From the NCBI GenBank assembly GCA_965206395.1, contig CBDBJK010000035.1:1-64000 (forward strand): a stretch of DNA of 64,000 bases, in the 5' to 3' direction. The notes under the pieces were generated by a model, which was not told where the DNA came from, made no database searches, and worked only from the letters and a program-made list of their open reading frames with translations. The stretch is from CBDBJK01 sp965206395. GTDB taxonomy: Bacteria > Chloroflexota > Dehalococcoidia > Lucifugimonadales > CATOSD01. Both the position numbers and the translations under genes were made by a program. Of the stretch, positions 46,441 through 55,596 are shown piece after piece; the first letter of the stretch is position 1; every line of letters begins with the position of its first letter.

Positions 46441-46528
46441 GGCTGATCGAGGAGATGACCAAACTCGGCGGGCGATGTGCCTGCGGCCAAGCATATTCCG
46501 AGGGGCTAGGCGTGTCAAGAGAGCTGAC

Positions 46529-47083
46529 ATGACAGGTGAGAGACCGTCGAGCGACATCGACTCGACGCCGGGACCGCTCTCTGAAGCGCTGTATTCGTCA
46601 GACTTCGTGATGCAGGCGATTGAGGTGCTGCCGGTCTTGCGGCGGGGGGATCGCCTATGGTCGATGGGCCCCGAGCACGCTGACTCATTCGTTTTGGCCT
46701 GGCCCGTGGGCGGCCGGCCGGACGAAGTGGCCGCGCAGGCCATGGCGCAATTGGAAATGGAGGCGACGGTGCTCCATTCTACGTCATGGCGACATGTGGG
46801 CCAGGAGGTTGTGTTGACCTATATCGCCGTGGTCCCGCCAGAGTCCGTCCCACCTCCGTCGTGGACAATGGCTGAGGTCGGGCGCTCCGAGCTCGCTCGC
46901 GGCGACGCGACCGCTCCGCCGTCGGGCATAAACATTGGGCAAGTGTTGGAGCACGCGTTGCGCCACCTGGCGTGGCTCCGACAGGATGACCCGGTGATCG
47001 CAGAACTCCTCGGTGACTGGTCGGATGCATTGGCAGACTACGTCCCGGAGCCGTTCCGGGCACTGGGCGGTCCGCCCGTCTGA
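46529..47083 (+). CDS. Hypothetical protein, possible DUF-like with helical end
   Basis: About 184 residues from ATG 46529. The gene is GC-rich, with codon use unlike its AT-richer surroundings. A central VVLTYIAVVPPESVPPPSW and a helical C-terminus IGQVLEHALRHLAWLRQDDP are visible. No family was recognised. It follows the DUF1059 gene in the same direction. The two may have arrived together. Confidence 0.5.
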   Translation: MTGERPSSDIDSTPGPLSEALYSSDFVMQAIEVLPVLRRGDRLWSMGPEHADSFVLAWPVGGRPDEVAAQAMAQLEMEATVLHSTSWRHVGQEVVLTYIAVVPPESVPPPSWTMAEVGRSELARGDATAPPSGINIGQVLEHALRHLAWLRQDDPVIAELLGDWSDALADYVPEPFRALGGPPV

Positions 47084-47175
47084 GGTTATCGGGCTACCCT
47101 AGTTGGCGCTCTACAAGGGCGTGTAGATCTCGGTGAGGACCTCGCTGTTCCCTTCGAGGGTGAAGCAATCGACCT

Positions 47176-47201
47176 GTTCTGATCCCGTTCGGGATCAGAA
47201 C
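47176..47201. other. Perfect 11-bp hairpin
   Basis: GTTCTGATCCC-GTTC-GGGATCAGAAC, in the gap after the unknown gene. No T-run follows, so it is not a clear terminator. Confidence 0.5.
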
Positions 47202-47436
47202 GTCACTGAGTAGAGCCCCGACTCGATTCTTGAAGTTGCAGGTCCGGATGACTATTCCATCCAACAGGGATCTATCACGAACCCGGAAATTCAAGTCTGT
47301 GAGCGATAAACCTCGAAGTGAACATCAGACACCTCCATTTCGAAGAGTGAGGTGGTACCCAAAAACTAGACAACTGGCTAAGAGAGAGTCCAGCTCCTAA
47401 AATAACCGGCAACTAACCGACGTGAAGGAGCAGGAC

Positions 47437-47721
47437 ATGAAGCAGACGAGGAATAAGCACAGTCCGGCGTTCAAGGCCAAGGTGGCCCTGGCCGCCCTTG
47501 CGGGGGAAGGGACCATCGCCCAGCTGGCCAGCCGATTTGAGGTCCATCCCAGTCAGATTCACGCCTGGAAAAGGGCCCTGGTGGAAGGAGCCCCGGAGCT
47601 ATTTGCCACCAATCAGAAATCCCAGGAGAAAGCCAAGGAAGCTCAGATTAACCACCTCTACCGGCACATCGGCCAGCTGAAGGTGGAACGCGATTTTTTG
47701 TCGGAAAGGTCCGGTCTATGA
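47437..47721 (+). CDS. IS3 transposase OrfA
   Basis: A 94-residue DNA-binding protein with the helix-turn-helix AFKAKVALAALAGEGTIAQL, then ASRFEVHPSQIHAWKRAL, and a leucine-zipper-like tail. AAGGAG precedes ATG 47437. Its stop overlaps the orfB start (ATGA), allowing coupling or frameshift fusion. Confidence 0.93.
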   Translation: MKQTRNKHSPAFKAKVALAALAGEGTIAQLASRFEVHPSQIHAWKRALVEGAPELFATNQKSQEKAKEAQINHLYRHIGQLKVERDFLSERSGL

Positions 47722-48653
47722 GTCGCAGCATACGGCGAGCCATGATAGACCGAGACCACCAGCAGCTGTCTTTGGTGCGTCAATGTATCCTGCTGGACGT
47801 CAGCCGGGCCTCGGTGTACTACCGGCCGGTACCGACCCTGGCAGAAGACCTGGAGTTGATGGCCCTGATGGACCGTCAGTATTTGAAGACCCCCTTCTAC
47901 GGCTCCAGGAAGATGAAGGCCTGGCTGCTGCAACAGGGCTATCTGGTGAGCCGAAAAAGGGTTCGAAGGCTGATGCGGTTGATGGGTCTGGAAGCCATCT
48001 ACCGGCGTCCCAACACCAGCAAACCAGCGCCGGGACACCGGATCTTTCCCTATCTGCTGAAGGGAGTGGAGGTTAATCGGGTCGACCAGGTCTGGGCCGC
48101 GGACATCACCTACATCCCCATGGCGAAGGGCTTCCTGTACCTGGTGGCCATCATGGACTGGCACAGCCGGCACGTGCTGGCCTGGAAGCTCTCCAACACC
48201 ATGGACACCAGCTTCTGCGTGGCGGCGTTGGAGGAAGCCCTGGGTAAGGGACGACCGGAGATATTCAACACCGACCAGGGGAGTCAGTTCACCAGTGAGG
48301 CCTTTACCCAGACGTTGCAGGAGCAGAGGGTCCAGGTCAGCATGGATGGTAAGGGTAGGTACCTGGACAACATCTTCGTGGAGCGGCTGTGGCGGAGCAT
48401 CAAGTACGAGGAGGTGTATCTGAAAGCTTACCAGACCGTCGCCGAGGCCCGGACTGGGATCAATGCCTACCTGGAGTTCTACAACCGGCAGAGGCCTCAC
48501 CAGGCTTTGGGCTACCGGACCCCAGCAGAGGTGTACCAACATGGCCAGGAAGAAAGGGGAGCAGCAGCTGAAGAAGCAGGGCTGCCATCGGGCTTGGTGA
48601 AACCTAGCGCAGGGGTGGGAGACTCTCTTAATTTAGCCCTCGTGCTGTCTTAA
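47718..48653 (+). CDS. IS3 transposase OrfB (DDE integrase)
   Basis: A 311-residue integrase. An HTH_21-like region (FYGSRKMKAWLLQQGYLVSR) precedes the catalytic core: VWAADITYIPM with Asp, IFNTDQGSQFTS with Asp, and DNIFVERLWRSIKYEEVYLK with Glu. It looks complete and uninterrupted. Confidence 0.93.
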   Translation: MSRSIRRAMIDRDHQQLSLVRQCILLDVSRASVYYRPVPTLAEDLELMALMDRQYLKTPFYGSRKMKAWLLQQGYLVSRKRVRRLMRLMGLEAIYRRPNTSKPAPGHRIFPYLLKGVEVNRVDQVWAADITYIPMAKGFLYLVAIMDWHSRHVLAWKLSNTMDTSFCVAALEEALGKGRPEIFNTDQGSQFTSEAFTQTLQEQRVQVSMDGKGRYLDNIFVERLWRSIKYEEVYLKAYQTVAEARTGINAYLEFYNRQRPHQALGYRTPAEVYQHGQEERGAAAEEAGLPSGLVKPSAGVGDSLNLALVLS

Positions 48654-48673
48654 TAATGGGGTCCACCTTAGAG

Positions 48674-49075
48674 ATTACACATCTGTCCAATATCCAGCGC
48701 ATCAAGCGAGCGCAGGAATTGCTGGTTGTTGTGGAGACTCCGATGATAGGTTTTTTGGACACTGGAGGAGTGGGACACTAGCGATCCTAGTTAATCCTCA
48801 GCTGGGTAGTTGACTGAAGGTATGATCCCCAGCTGAATTCATACCTAGACTTTAGAAAATTTCATATATCCTAAAGGAGCCATAACATCCTGGCTTCCGG
48901 GCTAGAATCGTGCATCGTTATGCTAAGAACCCCTTAACAAAATTACAATGTCATTCTGAGTGAAGCGAAGAATCTAAGCGCCCCATATCGTGATGGCAAA
49001 GGCTTAGATTCCTCGTCACTGGTTCCTCGGAATGACAGACAACAGACATAGGTAGGTTCATTTTGTCAGGGGATT
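48674..49075. other. Gap after the IS3 element, no gene
   Basis: About 400 bases without a supported gene. The main structure is the inverted-repeat element at 48950-49036. The rest is AT-rich and featureless. Confidence 0.5.
48950..49036. repeat. Small inverted-repeat element (GTCATTC family)
   Basis: Ends GTCATTCTGAG and CTCGGAATGAC enclose AAGAATCTAAGC and GGCTTAGATTCCT, which also pair. The same GTCATTC/GAATGAC plan with AAGAATCT occurs inside the MITE at 63062-63226. Confidence 0.65.
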
Positions 49076-49888
49076 CTAGTGCTCCATCATGGTGCCGCCA
49101 TTGATGTTGATGGACTGGCCATGAATCCACGACGCCGCTTCGGTGCACAGGTAGGCGACGAACGCGCCAACCTCATCGTCGGTGCCGTTCCTGCCTATGG
49201 GTGTCGTGTTAGCCATCTGCTCCCAGCGTTCGCTTCGTCCAAGGTCGTCCATGCGATGCGTGTCCACCGCTCCGGGGCAAACGCAGTTGACGTTGATTTT
49301 ATGCGGCCCAAGCTCGCGGGCCATCGATTGCGTCATCCCGACCAGGCCGAAATTGCCCGCGTTATAGGCCAGCGTGTTGGCGCTGCCCCGCTTTCCGGCG
49401 CTGGAAGATATGTTGACTATCTTTCCGCCATCTCCCTGGTTTACAAGATGCTTTATGACTGCCTTTGTGCAAAGGAATGTTCCTGTTAGCTTGATGTCTA
49501 TGACCCTCTGAAAGATGTCGGGGTCGAGATCGAGAATGGGCACTCTGTCCGGCCCTCGCGCGAAGGCCGCGTTATTTATCAAGATGTCTACCCTGCCGAA
49601 CTCCTCAACCGTCCTGTCCACCATGTTCTGGACGCTTTCCCGACTGCTGATGTCTGTTATCAGAGTCAGCGGTCGACGACCCTCGGCGCGTATCTGGTCG
49701 GCAACGCTCTCGACATCCTTCCAGCCTATCGCCTTCTCATCGTCAGGGAAGGATTCAGGGTTTCGGCCCGTGCCAGTAACAACAACGTCGGCTCCAAGCC
49801 TCGCCAGTTCAACCGCCGCGGCCCTGCCGATGCCTCTCAGCCGGCCCGCTCCCGTAACGATAGCCACTTTTCCGTCAAGCTCTCCCAT
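49076..49888 (-). CDS. SDR-family oxidoreductase, catalytic Lys replaced
   Basis: A 270-residue Rossmann protein. The cofactor loop reads VTGAGRLRGIGRAAAVEL, NNAAFA is present, and IVNISSSAGKRGSANT includes the catalytic Ser. The active-site motif reads YNAGN instead of YxxxK: Asn (AAT) stands where Lys is expected. Normal SDR chemistry needs that Lys, so activity may be lost or altered. Length is normal. The C-terminus keeps SWIHGQSININGG. Confidence 0.88.
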   Translation of the reverse strand: MGELDGKVAIVTGAGRLRGIGRAAAVELARLGADVVVTGTGRNPESFPDDEKAIGWKDVESVADQIRAEGRRPLTLITDISSRESVQNMVDRTVEEFGRVDILINNAAFARGPDRVPILDLDPDIFQRVIDIKLTGTFLCTKAVIKHLVNQGDGGKIVNISSSAGKRGSANTLAYNAGNFGLVGMTQSMARELGPHKINVNCVCPGAVDTHRMDDLGRSERWEQMANTTPIGRNGTDDEVGAFVAYLCTEAASWIHGQSININGGTMMEH

Positions 49889-49994
49889 ATCTCGTCAGTC
49901 CTCTCTCAGGGCTTTTTGATGTACCCCTGCGTTAAGTTTTGGTCGGTTCGCCACGACAGAGTATAGCGTCGGCGTCGTGCCGTGTAAACAAGAT

Positions 49995-50035
49995 GTAGCA
50001 GGGGCGTCCTTCCACGGAAGGATTTAACGCCCTAC
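49995..50035. repeat. Degenerate copy of the 34-bp palindrome
   Basis: GTAGCAGGGGCGTCCTTCC followed by an imperfect reverse complement. Compare 12024-12057. It sits downstream of the leftward hydrolase's stop-side gap. Confidence 0.5.
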
Positions 50036-50036
50036 T

Positions 50037-50750
50037 TTATGTAGAAATGTCCAGCTTGTCTTTAATCCAGCGTCGAAGCAGATCGTGCACTTCGTCCTTG
50101 CACTCTCGAAGGCCATGTTCAGCGCCGGGGTAGATGACCAGCTCCTTCGGCTCTTTCGCCCAATCATATATCATCTCAGAGCAGCGAGGGGGCAGCCGAG
50201 TGTCGTCTGCGCCATGCACCAGGAGCAACGGACGCGGCGACACATCGGCAGCATTGGTCGCGCCAGCAGTCTGACTTGAGAGCGCCACCACTGCCTTGAC
50301 TAGCGGGCTAAAGGGTGCGGCAGAAATTACGACTGCGCCGCCGAAGGAGTGGCCCACGAGGACGATTTCGGTGTGGCCTGTGCCTTTAAGAAAGGAGATG
50401 CCCGCCATCGTGTCCAGCACCGACTCGTGGAGAACACTGGGATTCCGGTAGTTGACGCGCAGTGACGTTACATCCCGTTTGAACTCCTCCGCCAGCGTGC
50501 CATAGATGCCATCGGCGGGGCCGTCGAAGCCTCCGCGCGCTCCCCATACCCAGACAATGCCTTTCTGCGTTGAAGTCTCGGCGTCGTGGTGGATGATAGC
50601 CTCGATGGGGCCGCGAGAGGTTTGCAAAAGCATACCCTGGCCCGCCTGTCCTTCGGGAGCCTGCCATTTCTCAACGCTCTGAATCTGAATGGATAGGTCG
50701 CTGTTTTCGGGGGTCATCGCGAAGGTAGGGTATCGCCTATCACTTTTCAT
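50037..50750 (-). CDS. Alpha/beta hydrolase (dienelactone-hydrolase-like)
   Basis: A 237-residue hydrolase. The nucleophile elbow IVLVGHSFGGAVVISA, the acid stretch LLVHGADDTRLPPR and the His in GAEHGLRE are all intact. It has an N-terminal extension of about 20 residues. It probably hydrolyses small esters or lactones; the substrate is unknown. Confidence 0.85.
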   Translation of the reverse strand: MKSDRRYPTFAMTPENSDLSIQIQSVEKWQAPEGQAGQGMLLQTSRGPIEAIIHHDAETSTQKGIVWVWGARGGFDGPADGIYGTLAEEFKRDVTSLRVNYRNPSVLHESVLDTMAGISFLKGTGHTEIVLVGHSFGGAVVISAAPFSPLVKAVVALSSQTAGATNAADVSPRPLLLVHGADDTRLPPRCSEMIYDWAKEPKELVIYPGAEHGLRECKDEVHDLLRRWIKDKLDIST

Positions 50751-50888
50751 GTCAAACGTTAGGAAATAGAGTTCCGGCGGCCACCTGTGTCGAATGATTA
50801 ATCCAATCGTTAGATACGTAAGGTTTTCTTAATATATGCCCGCTAGACTAATGCGCACACGACCATAGCTTGAGGAGGTGAACCCACG

Positions 50889-50972
50889 TTGAACCAATTC
50901 CAACAGTTCAAGCGAGAGCTGTGGAACGAGATAACTGACTCTGGAATCTTTATACTCAAAGAGGTGAACTAA
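50889..50972 (+). CDS. 27-residue leader-like ORF coupled to the next gene
   Basis: A strong ribosome site AGGAGGTG at 50874-50881 precedes TTG 50889. The frame runs 27 codons to TAA, which overlaps the next ATG (TAATG). The peptide contains FKRELWNEITDSG and FILKEV. It may be a coupling leader or a small protein; no family match is known to me. Confidence 0.4.
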   Translation: MNQFQQFKRELWNEITDSGIFILKEVN

Positions 50973-52174
50973 TGAAAAAACTACTCTGGCCAAGAATTAT
51001 TGCATTAACAACAGCATTGCTCTTATTGCTGACCACTGGTGTAATCTATGCCGATAATGATGGCGGCGCACGCATCTATAAGGTGACGATTACGAATCTT
51101 ACCTCTGGTCAGCCGTTCACGCCTCCCCTTTTGGCGACCCATAAGAAGTCGACGGGACTGTTCGAGGTTGGGAAGGCATCCAGCTTCGAGTTGAAGGAGA
51201 TAGCGGAGAACGGAAACCTTGGCCCAATGTTGACCGCTCTGGATGGCGACAGCAAAGTGCACGATGTGGTGACAGGCGGTGCGCCGCTTGTTCCCGATGC
51301 TAACCCGGGCGGGACGCCATTTGGCAGCTCGGCCTCCTTCTTGATTAAAGCAAGCGGTAGCGCGAGATACCTGTCCTAGGCGTCAATGTTGATTTGCACC
51401 AACGATGGCTTTACAGGCAGTGATTCTTTGCGCCTGCCGGGAAGAGCCGGCCATAAGGTGACCGTTATGACAGCGGGTTACGATGGTGGGACCGAGATGA
51501 ACACCGAAGACTTCGCCGACATAGTCCCGCCTTGTCAGGGGTTGATTGGCGTGTCATCGGCTGACGGCGGCACGGGCGTTAGTAATCCAGCTCTTCTCGA
51601 GGATGATGTCATAAGGATGCACCCTGGAATCCTGGGGGGAGATGACCTGCTTCCTGGTATTCACGGCTGGACCGACCCTGTCGCTATGGTGATGGTGGAG
51701 CGCATACCATTGAATTTCGGGGCGAGGCTCGACGGTTCCCAGGAAGTGCCCTCTGTAGATACTGAGACAACGGGCAGATTCCATATGGCATTCAATAGCT
51801 ACCTGAGCAAGGCGAAGTTTGACCTCAGAGTCCGTGACGGGCAAGCTATTACCCAGGCACACCTGCATTGCGCTCCTGCTGGCTCTAACGGGCCGGTGGT
51901 CGCCTTCCTCTTCGGGATGGTTCCTGGTGGTTTCGACGTGGATGGAACGTTAGCCCGGTTCACCCTGACGGACGCTAACATTGCCGCAGTTGGCTCGGAC
52001 TGCAGCGCAAGCATCGGCATGGACATCGCTAGCGTTTCTGACCTGGCCCACGCCGTAAGCATGGGTAACATCTATGCCAATGTTCATTCCGTAGACAACC
52101 CTTCCGGCGAGGTAAGAGGGCAGCTTTCGGCGGTAAACGACCGGGGCGATGACGATGATGACGATGACGATTAG
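50972..52174 (+). pseudogene. Exported spondin-domain/CHRD-like protein, in-frame TAG
   Basis: One frame of 400 codons with TAG at 51377-51379. The first part has a signal peptide (ALLLLLTTGVIYA) and spondin-like YKVTITNLTSGQPFTPPLLA. After the stop, the frame continues ASMLICTNDGFTG, the usual spondin core where relatives have a hydrophobic residue in place of the stop. A CHRD-like half follows (QEVPSVDTETTGRFHMAF; AHLHCAPAGSNGPVVAFL) and a run of Asp at the end. No frameshift is present. It is lost or misread. Confidence 0.82.
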
Positions 52175-52239
52175 GACATCGTCACTCTATCGCCTGCGCC
52201 CAACACCATGGGATAGATAACCGAAGTAATCCCTGTTAA

Positions 52240-52279
52240 CAAAGAGGCCCTGGTAGTATTCCGGGGCCTCTTATTGTTT
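52240..52279 (+). terminator. Rho-independent terminator
   Basis: AAGAGGCCC pairs with GGGCCTCTT around a 14-base loop, then ATTGTTT. It ends the spondin/CHRD gene transcript. Confidence 0.75.
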
Positions 52280-52436
52280 AGGCTGGTTCTCGCCTGGCAG
52301 ATTGCGTCCTCGGAAATTACAGGGATGGTCTATACTGGAGGTGCCACACATTCGTATACAATCCGGCCTAAAGTCCAGAAATGCCCTTTGGGTTTTGGGT
52401 TGCGGATTCTAAGAACCCGCAACCCGAATTCGTCCC

Positions 52437-54665
52437 CTAATCGTCCCCACTTACTGCTGGGGCTTCCTCCACGTTTCGAGCCCCGGCTTCAATGCGGAAA
52501 TCCGACAGCCATTTCAGGAAGCTGGGCAGGTACCAGTTGCGGTCTCCCAGCAACTGCATCGTCGATGGCACGAGCACAGTACGCACGATTGTGGCGTCTA
52601 CCAGGACTGCCACAGCCAGACCGAATCCGAACTGCTGAAGCGGTACCAATCGGCCCGCCGCGAATCCAGAGAACACCGCCACCATGATGAGCGCCGCGCC
52701 TGTGATCAGGCCCGCCGTCGTCGTCACTCCATGCACGACCGATTCCCTGTTGTCTTTTGTCTGATTGTATCTTTCCTGTATGCGGCTGAGAAGGAACACC
52801 TGGTAGTCCATCGACAGGCCAAACAGGATGGTGAACAGCATCAACGGCATCCAGGGCTGAATAACATCCTGCTCGAATCCGAAAAATCCGGTCAGATACC
52901 CTTTCTGGAACACCAGAACCAGCAGGCCGTAGGCAGAGCCAACCGACAACAGGTTCATGATGATGGCTGTAAACGGTATGACAATGGAGCGGAAGACTAT
53001 CATCAGCAGGATGAAGCTGAGTCCCAGCACGAACGCGAACACGATGGGTTGGTATCGTCGGGCAATGTCATTGAAGTCTATGTCGTCCGCTGACGGGCCG
53101 CCGACGTACACGTCGGCCTGAACACCACGGAACGCGTCAGGGATGAAGTCGTCTCTCAACTCCTCCACCGCCGCAGTCGTTGCCTTGCTGGTCGGGTCGC
53201 CGGACAGCGGGACCACCAGAGCGCCGAGGTCGCTGGCCTCGTTGATCTCCAGACTGGCCTCGCCGAACCTGTCATCGCCGTCGAGTATGGCGGTAAGGGC
53301 TTCTATGGCACCCAGTACTTCAGGCGACTTGAGGTCACCGTCGATAACGATGTCGGCTGGAGAGTCGAGGCCGAACCCGAAGTCTGTCTGGAGAGCATTG
53401 AATCCGTCCTTGCTTCTGAATCCGTCGGGCAGCGAGCTGACTCCCGACGTGCCTGTGTTGATGTCCAGGTAGGAGTAACCGGCTGCCAGCAACACCCCAA
53501 CAGCAATCAGGAGGCTGACGATTGGCATCCTCATGACGAGGCGGGCGACGCGGCCCTAGACGCCCTGTCGCGGCGCTTCGCCGGGTTGTGCAGCACGGCG
53601 TCCGAATTTCGGGATGCTCAACCAGTTCACTCTATCTCCCATCACCGTCATAATCGCTGGAAGCAGTGTCAGGCCGGCGGTTACCGAGGCCAAGACCACA
53701 AATATCGCACCCAGCCCCAGGCTGACAAACACGGTGGACGGTACGATGAGCAGGCCGAGGAGCGCCAGCACAACCGTCATTCCGCTGAAAAGCACGGCCC
53801 GACTGGCGGTGCCTCCGGCAACGGCGACAGCCTCCTTGATTTCCAGACCTCGCCTACGTTCCTCGCGGAACCGCGAAACGATGAACAGCGAGTAGTCGAT
53901 ACCCACCGCAAGACCAATCATAGATATGATGTTTTGCACGAACAGGTTAAGTTCGAATACCTGCCCGACCAGCGCCGCCATACCCGTCGCGATGACAATG
54001 GCCATGATTGCCAACGCCATCGGCAGAACCATTGCGGCAACTGCTCCGAAAACTATGGTAAGGATTACTATCGCTATAAGACCTCCAAAGGTCTCACCCC
54101 GTACCAGATCCTCCTCGGCAGTTACGGTGAATTCCGCTCCCAGGGTTGATTGGCCGGTTATGAAAACTTCGAAGCCCGGCGGCAACTCGACTTCGTCGAG
54201 GGCATGGTGTACTTCCTCAACGTTGGTTGTTACCGTGGTCAGGTCTCCGACCAGGCCAAGCTGGAAAAAGGTCGCCTTTCGATCGTCCGAGACCTGGAAC
54301 GACTCTCCGTTGTCGTAGAAGGTCTCTACGTCCTTGACCAGATCAGACCCCAGAGCCTGGACACCAGTGGCGACTGCTTCAACTGCCCCACGAAATACAG
54401 GGTCATCCACGGTGATGGTTTCAGACTTGACGATGATTATGTCTGCGAACTGTCTAGGGCCGCGCAGTCGGTCCTCCAGCAACTCTCTGGCCGTTTTAGA
54501 TTCGTGAGTGCCTATCAGGTTGAATTCAGATGTGACGGCATCAGCGAATAATGCGCTGGACGCCGCGCCCATCGCTACAAAAAGAATTACCCACGCTAAT
54601 ATGACCAGCCATGGATGCGATGAGCTGCCTCTTGCCAACCGTTCCGTTGAAAGTGCTTTAAACAA
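52437..54665 (-). pseudogene. MMPL-family RND transporter, in-frame TAG
   Basis: One frame of 742 codons is broken by TAG at 53556-53558. The N-terminal half (54665 start) has the first helix, a large outer loop, then a helix bundle with IGLAVGIDYSLFIVSRFREE. The C-terminal half has a second loop and LFGLSMDYQVFLLSRIQERY. The stop sits between halves where relatives read GxWGR, so TGG to TAG is the simplest change. MMPL proteins export lipids or hydrophobic compounds using the proton gradient. A TetR relic lies upstream. Confidence 0.85.
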
Positions 54666-54851
54666 GTTCTCCCCCTCTTTAGTTCATGTGCGTGTAGTTG
54701 GTGCGTGTAATTTTCTTGATTTTGGGAATCTGAACAACTTGCCAGCGGGAATCAGTTGTCGAGGCGCTAACCCAACCCATTTCCTAGTCTGAGTTGAATT
54801 TATTGCACCCAAAATGCAATGCTCAGTTGATTACTTCTGGGTTCATGCCAG

Positions 54852-54985
54852 AGCAATCGCGTCTTAATTTCTCAGGTATGAGGGCCATGTCCCTGATCCG
54901 TTGGAATGGCGTAGCGTGTTGTCTTCCGATGGAGGCGATAGCACTGGGACAGTACCCAAGTCTATAATAGAACTCTTGTTCGTGT
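54852..54985. repeat. Local direct repeat, unit 1
   Basis: GCAATCGCGTCTTAATTTCT and the next about 100 bases recur at 55315-55490 with a few differences and one longer insertion. The unit contains a TGTTGTCTTCCGA core. It reflects a duplication around the TetR relic. Confidence 0.6.
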
Positions 54986-55036
54986 CAATCGAATTTTAGA
55001 CAAGTTTTATATAATTCTAAATCCTTGGAAGCCATC

Positions 55037-55102
55037 CCAGAATGCCAGGTAGAGAATACCTTGCGCGACATTTGCCTCCTTCACGATGTCAGAGATTGTA
55101 AT
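55037..55102 (-). pseudogene. TetR helix-turn-helix relic
   Basis: ITISDIVKEANVAQGILYLA remains, close to the TetR at 14773 (TVSDIVKEANVAQGTFYLYF). The flanking frame has no more TetR sequence. It lies upstream of the MMPL pump, like the intact TetR is to its MFS pump. Confidence 0.7.
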
Positions 55103-55192
55103 GCTCTCTACAGGCAGTTTCACCCCCGGTTCTCCGGGGCATCGGCAATCTGGTTTCACCCATCTACTGAATGAAGCTACAGTGTCTTGTGA

Positions 55193-55207
55193 ATGACCAT
55201 CAGTCAT
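55193..55207. promoter_or_regulatory. TetR-type operator
   Basis: ATGAC-CAT-CAGTCAT, near the TetR relic. It differs by one base from the autoregulatory site at 15417. Confidence 0.55.
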
Positions 55208-55277
55208 TTATAAGACCTGATACACAAAGGCAATCTGGTCTCACGCAGCTAGAGAACGAAACCAGGGTACATTATGA

Positions 55278-55292
55278 ATGACCATCAGTCAT
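55278..55292. promoter_or_regulatory. TetR-type operator
   Basis: ATGAC-CAT-CAGTCAT, an exact second copy of the 55193 site, 85 bases further upstream. It lies within the local duplication. Confidence 0.55.
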
Positions 55293-55314
55293 TTGTCAAG
55301 ACTTGATACACAAA

Positions 55315-55500
55315 GGCAATCGCGTCTTAATTTCTCAGGTATGAGAGCCGTGTCCCTGATGTGTCGGAGTGGCGTAGGGTGTTGTCTTCCGAACCAGTTG
55401 CCAGAAACGATTTTCCTTAGCTTGAGTCAAGGTGTATCAACTAGACGCGATAGCCCTGGGTTTCATGCCCAAGTCCCTAACAGAACATACTGAATTCGAA
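55315..55500. repeat. Local direct repeat, unit 2
   Basis: It begins GCAATCGCGTCTTAATTTCT like 54852, follows the 55278 operator and a GATACACAAAGGCAATC block, and extends to AAGTCCCTAACAGAAC. No gene is in it. Confidence 0.6.
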
Positions 55501-55596
55501 TCTCGGGGCGTTCTTGTATAGGCAAAAGTCAAGGCAATCGCCGTCATCGGGGCCCTTGGTGTTTCTGGAAGGTGTCGGCTGCCGTCGATTAACGCA

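Larger units (their letters stand above)
47348..48670 (+). mobile_element. IS3-family element
   Basis: A 1323-bp element with imperfect ends (TGAGGTGGTACCC on the left; TAAGGTGGACCCC read from the right) and a GAG target duplication at 47345-47347 and 48671-48673. It carries orfA and orfB in the usual overlapping arrangement. Only one copy is in the window. Confidence 0.9.

Noticed and set aside
50972..54665. Amber codon reassignment as the cause of two TAG stops
   Set aside because: Several intact genes here, for example ileS and the cNMP-binding protein gene, end with TAG, so TAG is read as stop.
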